In this document: in pieces, positions 57,903 through 64,000 of the stretch | Layout: the number at the start of each line of letters is the position of its first letter | How positions within the stretch are numbered: position 1 is the first letter of the stretch | NCBI GenBank assembly: GCA_033065855.1 | Contig: JAVXUO010002345.1 | Location: 372,001 to 436,000, forward strand | Length of the DNA stretch: 64,000 nt | Reading direction: 5' to 3' | From: Escallonia rubra | Taxonomy: Eukaryota > Streptophyta > Magnoliopsida > Escalloniales > Escalloniaceae | Made by a program: the position numbers and the translations under genes | Notes under the pieces: model-generated | What the model was told of the DNA's origin: nothing | What the model saw: the letters and a program-made list of their open reading frames with translations, nothing else | Databases searched by the model: none

Positions 57903-59862
57903 CTTTTATTGTTGTCTTCCGAAACATTTTCTAGCTTTCAAAACGATTGTCCAATAAATCGAAAAAAAATAACAACACAAACTCAAAAATAAAGCAGAAA
58001 ACAAGGGTTTACCGAAGGGGACTCTCTCTGTGTTTTGACCGTTTACTTGAGAAATTCACAGAAAATATTGCTGTAAAATACAGATTAGTACTCAAGAAAC
58101 TGTGATGGTGAAGAAGCCTGACGGGGCTGAAAATCGATTGTCTAAACTGTCTTGGCAATGGACAGCAGAGCCTTTAGAAGACAGGCTTGATGGACAGGGC
58201 GACTTTACCGAACCAAATCTTCTCGAGCAAACAGCAACTACTCTTGACGCTAGCGACTACTTGTGGTACATGACAAGGTGGGTTTTGTAGACACTTGTGC
58301 ATCAAATTACTTTCAGTAAGGTTGAAGTATGTATCACCTCATATCGCCGATGTTATGTTATCTTTTTGGTGCAGCGTTAACATTACTGACAAAGCCTGGA
58401 CCAATGCGATCCTTCGAGTGAACACCACTGGTCATGTTCTTCATGCTTATGTGAATGGGAAACTCGTTGGCACTCTATTCTACATTGAGTCATTGATAGC
58501 CACTTGATATTATTATGCAATTTCAACCTTATAATTGGGTTTTTCTTGTATTTGATGTGATGCCAGGATACAAATGGGCAGATGTCGGAGGCATATTTAA
58601 CTTCACGTTCAAGAAGAATGTCACACTAAATCCCGGGATTAATCGCATAACGTTACTGAGCGGTGCAGTTGGGCTTAAGGCATGTATCGTCTTAGTTAAA
58701 GAGAAAATCCTTCTCGTCTTGTATTGCCTTTTACATAGCTTTGTTTCTGATGGAACTTCTTTTTCGAGCAGAACTATGGCGCGTTTTACGGTACGAACAC
58801 AACTGGCATAGTTGGGGGTCCAGTTGAGTTGATTGGAAAAGAGAATGCAACTATAGATTTGTCATCAAACCAATGGTCATACAAGGTAATTGAATAAGAG
58901 AAAATCAAGATCTCTTCCCGTCAAAGATGATCAAACATAATATACTGATTTGCAAAACATTTTGGATGAAGGTCGGACTGAACGGCGAGGCTATGGAGCT
59001 GTACAATGAAAAACAACCCAACAACACTAGATGGACCTCTGAGGGACTTCCAGTTTCAAGACCAATGACTTGGTACAAGGTAAAATGTGCCTTTTCTTTT
59101 GGTGGGGGGGGGGGGAATTACTGCACATGATCACGTATTCTTATATTGTACAATAATGTCGAAATAGTTGATCATGATACCTTCAGACTACTCAATTCCA
59201 AATTACTTTCTGAGGTTGGTATATAATTCTGTGTTTCCAGGCCACATTTAAGGCTCCATCGGGTGCGGACCCTGTGTTGGTGGACATGCAGGGCATGGGG
59301 AAAGGGCATGCCTGGGTAAACGGGAACAGTCTAGGGCGGTTCTGGTCTTCATTTGTCACTGGTACTGAGCTGCGATGCAACTCAACTTGTGATTATCGCA
59401 GAAACTATACTGCGTTTGGGATGTGTTTGTCAAACTGTGGCCAACCTATTCAGAGATGGTAATATCATCAAAACTTGAGTGGATTGTTCTCATCTCCGAG
59501 TCTTCTCGATATATAACCGTGAGATTACATCAATTTCTGTCAGGTACCATGTACCTAGATCCTTTCTCAGGGATGACACAAACACATTAGTGTTGTTCGA
59601 AGAATTTGGTGGTAATCCATCGCAAGTAACCTGCGGGAATACCTATGAGGGAAATACACTTGAGCTATCGTGTCAAGGGGGTAAAACCATATCTGAGATA
59701 CAATTTGCCAACTTTGGGGATCCAAAAGGCACATGTGGTTCCTTCAAGAAAGGCTCTTGTGAGGCTGCCAATGCCTTGTCTGTTATGCCAAGGAAGGTGG
59801 GTTCGTACTTACGTGGAGGTGCCACAAAGGCTGCAGTCGTGTCAGCTTCCAAGTATGCAAAG

Positions 59863-60323
59863 TGAGAGACAGCAAGGACGGAGCAAGGGCTGAGAGCAAG
59901 GCTTCCCAGACAGGCCGTGAGGAGTGGCAGTGCTGCGGAGACGAGACTGAGACGAACGGTGCCAGCAGTCGACGGTCCAAGTCAAGGTCCGAGTCGAGGT
60001 CCAATGCTACGGTCCGAAGTTACGGTCCAAAGTTACGTTTCTCTCACTAGAATCCAAGAGCTCCCAAATTCTAGAGTGAGAAAGTGATTTTTGTGAGAAA
60101 AGCAATCAGTCCGTTTTTGAGTTGTAAAGTTCACTATTTATAGGAAACAGGGTGCTTATGTCATAAAATGCCACATGTCGTCCCCTGGGAGTGACACGTC
60201 ACCAGGGGGTCCCAAAATACCTGTTCTCTGTTGGACTGCCGGTTCCCAAATTCGCGTTGTCTGCCTCGCACAGCGTCGCTCTACCTGTCTGAAAAGACTG
60301 ACCACACCGCGGTAGCATGATCA
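59863..60323 (-). repeat. Probable solo or terminal LTR, minus orientation
   Basis: On the minus strand there is a TATA box (CCTATAAATAG, 60135..60145) with an upstream region rich in 'gacgtgtcactcc'-type words and a downstream leader, like an LTR promoter. Tentative ends are TG at 60323 and CA at 59863. If so, the TGA that ends the beta-galactosidase frame would be supplied by the LTR. No second copy or target duplication was found, so this is weak. Confidence 0.4.
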
Positions 60324-60599
60324 GAGTAAACCCGTTGCCCCTGCCACCAATCCAAGCCCTTACTGAATCCCATGAGGTGCGTCAAGAAACGCGCAGAGAA
60401 CCTGACAGCGGTGAGGGTTACCCCTGTAGCCAACTGCCAGGCGGACTAGGCGTGATACCCTCCGAGGACCTGCTCCCGTCCCGGAGTGACCCGGGGATCA
60501 TTGTCCTAGTGGTGTTGATGATCAATGGTAACATGAGCGGACATGGCCGCAGCTCAGTGCTCCGAGTCCGTGGCGAAGGGTCCTCGTGTCGGAGCCCCC

Positions 60600-61105
60600 T
60601 GTGACTGTGACGGCGATGGCTATGAGGTTGTGAGCCCATCCCGGTACGAGGGCCGAAGCCCCCTTGTGATTGAGACGGCGATGGCTATAAGGTTGTGAGC
60701 CCATCCCGGTACGAGGCCGAAGCCCCCTTGTGATTGAGACGGCGATGGCTATAAGGTTGTGAGCCCATCCCGGTACGAGGCTGAAGCACCCTTGTGATTG
60801 AGACGGCGATGGCTATAAGGTTGTGAGCCCATCCCGGTACGAGGCCGAAGCTCCCCTTTTGATTGAGACGGCGATGGCTATAAGGTCGTGAGCTTATCCC
60901 GGTACGAGGGCCGAAGCCCCCCTTTTGATTGAGATGGCGATGGCTATAAGGTTGTGAAGCCATCCCGGTACGAGGGCCGAAGCCCCCCCTTTTGATTGAG
61001 ACGACGATGGCTATAAGGTTGTGAGCCCATCCCGGTACGAGGGCCGAAACCCCCCTTGTGATTGAGACGGCGATGGCTATAAAGTTGTGAGCCCATCCCG
61101 GTAAC
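60600..61105. repeat. Tandem array 1, eight ~64-bp units
   Basis: Eight copies of a unit with 'ttgagacggcgatggctata', 'aggttgtgagcccatcccgg' and 'tacgagggccgaagcccc'. All frames are open over long stretches because the unit is GC-rich; I regard those frames as artefacts. It may be the 3' untranslated region of an LTR element. Confidence 0.93.
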
Positions 61106-61129
61106 ATGCAACATGATTGTGGCGCATGG

Positions 61130-61665
61130 GCGCGGTGCTTATAGCACGAGACAATACCTGGTGCTAGGGCACATGTTATGAAAGTGGTGCACGGGCGAGC
61201 GACGAACGTCGCGGAGACAACACTTGGTGCCGGGGCACGTGTTATGAAAGTAGCGCACGGGCGCGGCGACGAACGTCGCGGAGACAATACCTGGTGCCGG
61301 GGCACGTGTTATGAAAGTGGTGCGGCGACGAACGTCGGGAAGCAATACTTGGCTCCGGGGGCACGTATCATGACGATGGCGCGAGGGCGCGGCGACGAAC
61401 GTCGCGGAGCAATACTTGGTGCCGGGGGCACGTATCATGACGATGGCGCGAGGGCGCGGCGACGAACGTCGCGGAGCAATACTTGGTGACGGGGGCACGT
61501 ATCATGATGATGCTGCGAGGGCGGGGCGACGAACGTCGCGGAGCAATACTTGGTGTCGGGGGCACGTATCATGACGATGGCGCAAGGGCGGGGCGACGAA
61601 CGTCACGGAGCAATAGTTGGTGCCGGGGGCACGTATCATGATGATGGCGCTCGGGCGCGCATCCG
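61130..61665. repeat. Tandem array 2, eight ~63-67-bp units
   Basis: Eight copies of a different unit, with 'cggcgacgaacgtcgcggag', 'caatacttggtgccgggggc' and 'acgtatcatgacgatggcgc'. 'gacgaacgtcgc' contains a short palindrome. The first three units have 'gtgttatgaaag' in place of 'gtatcatgacga', so the array has two subfamilies. Confidence 0.93.
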
Positions 61666-61964
61666 GTGTCTCGAAGACGAGATTTGAGCTGAGTGTGCCT
61701 GTCATAACAAGATAATGAATGCAACATGTACTAATGACAAAGTCGGTAGTGATGGTATACGGTCGTCGGTGATAGGTCATTCGGTGGTAGTGCGCGACTT
61801 TGGGCAATGGGCATCGCGGGAGCGGTGTGCGGTCACAGACAATGGATGTCGCGAGGTTGATGCACGATGGTCATCGCGAGGTTGATGTATGAACGTTCGT
61901 AAACGTCGCGGAGGTGCAAAGACTCGAGAAAACAAGTGCGCGCGGGAGGGGAGACCATAAGTCG

Positions 61965-62110
61965 AACATTGGGGGAAGGCCAAGGCCGCGACCCCTGGGG
62001 AGGCCGAGGCCGACCGCTTGGGGAGGCCGAGGCCGACCCTAGGGAGTGGCCAAGGCCAATGGCCAACTCCCATGAAGGGAGGCCAAGGCCACTCCCCTTT
62101 TCCGTGAACT
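61965..62110. repeat. GC-rich minisatellite
   Basis: About six imperfect copies of a 20-27-bp word around 'ggggaggccgaggccgaccg', between less repetitive sequence. No gene. Confidence 0.75.
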
Positions 62111-62277
62111 TCAGGCGCACCAACGGTAGGTGTTTTGATGAGCAATGGGAAATCCGAAAGTTGCGTTACGACGAACGTGTCGACGTGAATCGTACCCATG
62201 TGACGAACGAGGTGTTAAAGTCACGTACGATGGCCAATGAGTATTCAATTTTCTTTCTCTTGGGGAGAAGAAAGGCA

Positions 62278-62338
62278 TTGGGCGGCGGTGGTGACGATGG
62301 TGGGTGGGTGGGGGGAGGACGGGGACGGGGGGGTGGGA
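62278..62338 (+). other. G-rich tract (possible G-quadruplex)
   Basis: Contains 'ggtgggtgggtggggggagg' followed by two more G runs: at least five runs of three or more G within 40 bases on the plus strand. Confidence 0.7.
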
Positions 62339-62344
62339 ACTCTT

Positions 62345-62791
62345 AAACCAAATTTACCTGGCGTGGGTGATGTATTTGAAATGGCGGAAAGAGCCCATAC
62401 TTCTATTTTTTTAGTAAATTTTTATTCTCGTCTCCTAATCTTGCTAGAGTAATTGGGTCCGTGCGTTTATCATATTCATTTTTTATTTTTTTTAATGATG
62501 ATAAAAGATATTCTTTTTTTGTGTACTTTTATAATTTTCTGTTTTCGTTTTGAATAAAATTACTCAAACAGTGACAAAAAATTAAAACATTTCAAGGTGT
62601 TTTCAGCTTTTTTCACCCAAACTTAACCCAATTTAAAAAAAAAGTTGGTGAATTTTTTTGGTGAAAATGATAAAAGTACATGAGCGTATTTTTTAACTGA
62701 ATATGAAAAATATGAAAATGAACACCTTGTTTCAGAGAACTTACTAAAGAGACTCTGAACAAATTGTAAAAAGGTCATACTCGACCCTACC
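62345..62791. other. AT-rich DNA, no gene seen
   Basis: AT-rich with long T and A runs. Nothing recognised. Confidence 0.5.
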
Positions 62792-64000
62792 TGTAATATC
62801 CTGAAATTCGGGAGCTGGTTAGATAACCATTCAGGCTCCGAAAAAAATTAATAATAATAAACTGGTGATAAATTTAAGTAATGCTCGGGTATAGTATTAG
62901 TAGCGCATTGGAGTTTAAAAGAATTTTGAGGCAAAATTGTAATTTTTTGAAATTTTTGGGGGCATTTTCATAATTTTGGAAAAACTTTGGGGCTTAATGG
63001 TAAATTAATATTTTTGGTGATGAAAATAATAAATGAGCGACAGTGTACGTTTTAGTAATACTTAGTTAAATTAATAAGCATTAGGAAAGTTTTGGGGCTT
63101 AAACGTAATTTTTAAAAGGTTGGGGGTTCTTTTGTAGATAGGTAAAGTGTGGGGCTAATAGTACAATTTTGGAAAAGAAGAACCTAGCGTAGGCTAGGTT
63201 TGAAAGGTGTTAGTTTTTGAGTAAAATGAATTAGGAACATGCCACCACATACAAGCTTATGGTGACTAAGCTGATTAAATAATAAAATAGGGAATAAGAT
63301 CATTACTCTCGGGTGAATGAAAGAGGAGGAAAAAGAAGAAAACAAAGAAGAGAAGAAGAAGAAACAGAGAAGGAAAAGGAACAGAGTATAGAGAACCAGA
63401 ACAGGGCTCGGGGAAGGGGAAAAACAAAAGAAACAGGGGATTTCTGCCATCTTTAGCAGGTAAACCTTCCTAAGCCTCGAGTATGTGTAAGATAGTACGT
63501 ATAAGTGGAATTTGTGAGTATTTCTTAACACTGTGGGGCGCAAGAGTTGGCCATGACCATGGCTGTGAAGCCATATTGGTTGGGGGGGGGAGGGGAAGGG
63601 GGGGATGTTTTCTGCGTAAGATAGTGTGTGTTGGGGTGATTAAATCCATAATCTGTGAGTTGGTGTGTGTTTGGGTGAAGGGAGAGAGAGTGTGCTTGAC
63701 TGTGAAGAGTGTGGGGGTTTGGGTATATGGGTTTAACAGTGGAATGGTGTATGGCAGTGTGCGAGGCTATGTGTGTTCATTTGTGTGCTTGTGACCGTGT
63801 GTGTGTGTTATGGAAATGGTGGGTGTGAGTATATGTTATATATGTGTGTGTAAATTTATATGTTAATTAAGGTATTAGAGTGCGGGTTAGGCCTATGAAG
63901 AAGTAGTGGTGTGTGGACAGTGTGTGCGTGTGATTGTGCAGTGGGTGGGTCATTTTAACCTACCCATGCAAACAAGACAGAGTGCAAACGAGCATTTAGG
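62792..64000 (+). mobile_element. Probable 5' LTR of a Del/Tekay-type gypsy element, runs off the window
   Basis: Begins TGTAATATCCTGAAATTCGG, close to the TGTAAC(A/C)(C/T)CC start of plant Tekay/Del LTRs. Behind it come repeated 'ttttggggctta(a/g)tggta' words, a purine-rich stretch (63310..63430) and GT-rich DNA, typical of such long LTRs. The other LTR and any coding part lie outside the window. Confidence 0.45.

Larger units (their letters stand above)
48083..59865 (+). pseudogene. GH35 beta-galactosidase, 5'-truncated, with a copia in one intron
   Basis: Thirteen exons remain: 48083..48226, 48315..48404, 48501..48606, 48703..48790, 48898..49013, 49065..49237, then after the copia 58084..58277, 58375..58469, 58567..58679, 58773..58884, 58972..59079, 59241..59458, 59544..59865. 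Plant GH35 enzymes remove terminal galactose from cell-wall polysaccharides outside the cell. Seen are the acid/base motif ENEYG, '[10 protein letters not shown]', the nucleophile motif TENWVGW, '[14 protein letters not shown]', a beta-sandwich region ('WVNGNSLGRFW') and a C-terminal galactose-binding lectin domain ('LELSCQGG', 'FANFGDPKG'). The signal peptide and first third are missing; exon 2 has one extra base before 'tgcaacacc', which breaks the frame. Exons 58375..58469 and 58567..58679 are followed by GC, not GT. The C-terminus lacks the usual final cysteines, so the lectin end is also damaged. Confidence 0.92.

Noticed and set aside
60600..61665. CRISPR-like regular spacing of repeats
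   Set aside because: The units are contiguous tandem copies without unique spacers, in a plant genome.
60317..62346. Many Arg/Gly/Ala-rich frames, up to 206 codons
   Set aside because: All lie over the two tandem arrays and the minisatellite, and are open in several frames at once.

Overview
This window is plant nuclear DNA, almost certainly from a core eudicot. It carries TIR-type NBS-LRR immune genes with C-JID ends, a class lost from grasses. It also has multi-intron GT-AG genes and plant lineages of LINE, Ty1/copia, Ty3/gypsy (Tat), hAT, Mutator, CACTA and Helitron elements. An asterid such as one of the Ericales is a guess only. I see no rRNA or tRNA gene and no CRISPR array.

The backbone is a decayed TNL cluster on the minus strand. 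Relic A (888..4320) has lost most of its TIR exon, and a full-length 6.1 kb L1-type LINE (4677..10788) with a near-perfect 16-bp target duplication lies in its upstream region. Between 10.8 and 14.8 kb lie a Helitron-like end, a 1458-bp long-TIR Mutator-like element with a 9-bp TSD, and a 1107-bp hAT element with an 8-bp TSD. Relic B (16339..18756) is a shortened TNL 3' half. One TNL gene (34625..42310) has five exons that join with all phases kept and encode 1151 residues. Its third intron holds a 1.9 kb Helitron. Its MHD switch motif reads M-P-H, and relic A reads M-H-H. Upstream of it are degenerate repeats of about 0.2-0.5 kb.

Between the TNL genes are a three-exon relic of an aminoalcoholphosphotransferase (about 21.3-21.7 kb) and a Tat-lineage LTR retrotransposon (about 23.4-34.15 kb) with a rearranged structure. 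Its two 422-bp LTRs point in opposite directions. Its 3' half, with the antisense ORF, tandem repeats, polypurine tract and 3' LTR, is inverted relative to gag-pol. The 5-bp flank of the inverted LTR (CCCTT) is the reverse complement of the flank of the other LTR (AAGGG), as expected if one block of element plus flanking DNA was flipped after insertion.

On the right, a segmental duplicate of relic-B sequence (45.74-48.08 kb) abuts a 5'-truncated GH35 beta-galactosidase pseudogene on the plus strand (48083..59865). One of its introns contains a complete copia element (49270..57902, TSD CTTTT). Inside the copia pol sits a 4.05 kb CACTA element (50097..54146), which carries an open two-exon B3-domain reading frame. 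This makes a four-level nest: gene, copia, CACTA, captured gene. From 59.9 kb to the end there is an LTR-like segment, two GC-rich arrays of about 64-67-bp repeats, G-rich sequence and the start of a probable Del/Tekay LTR.

The only host gene that looks intact is the TNL. The B3 reading frame inside the CACTA element is open but of unknown status.
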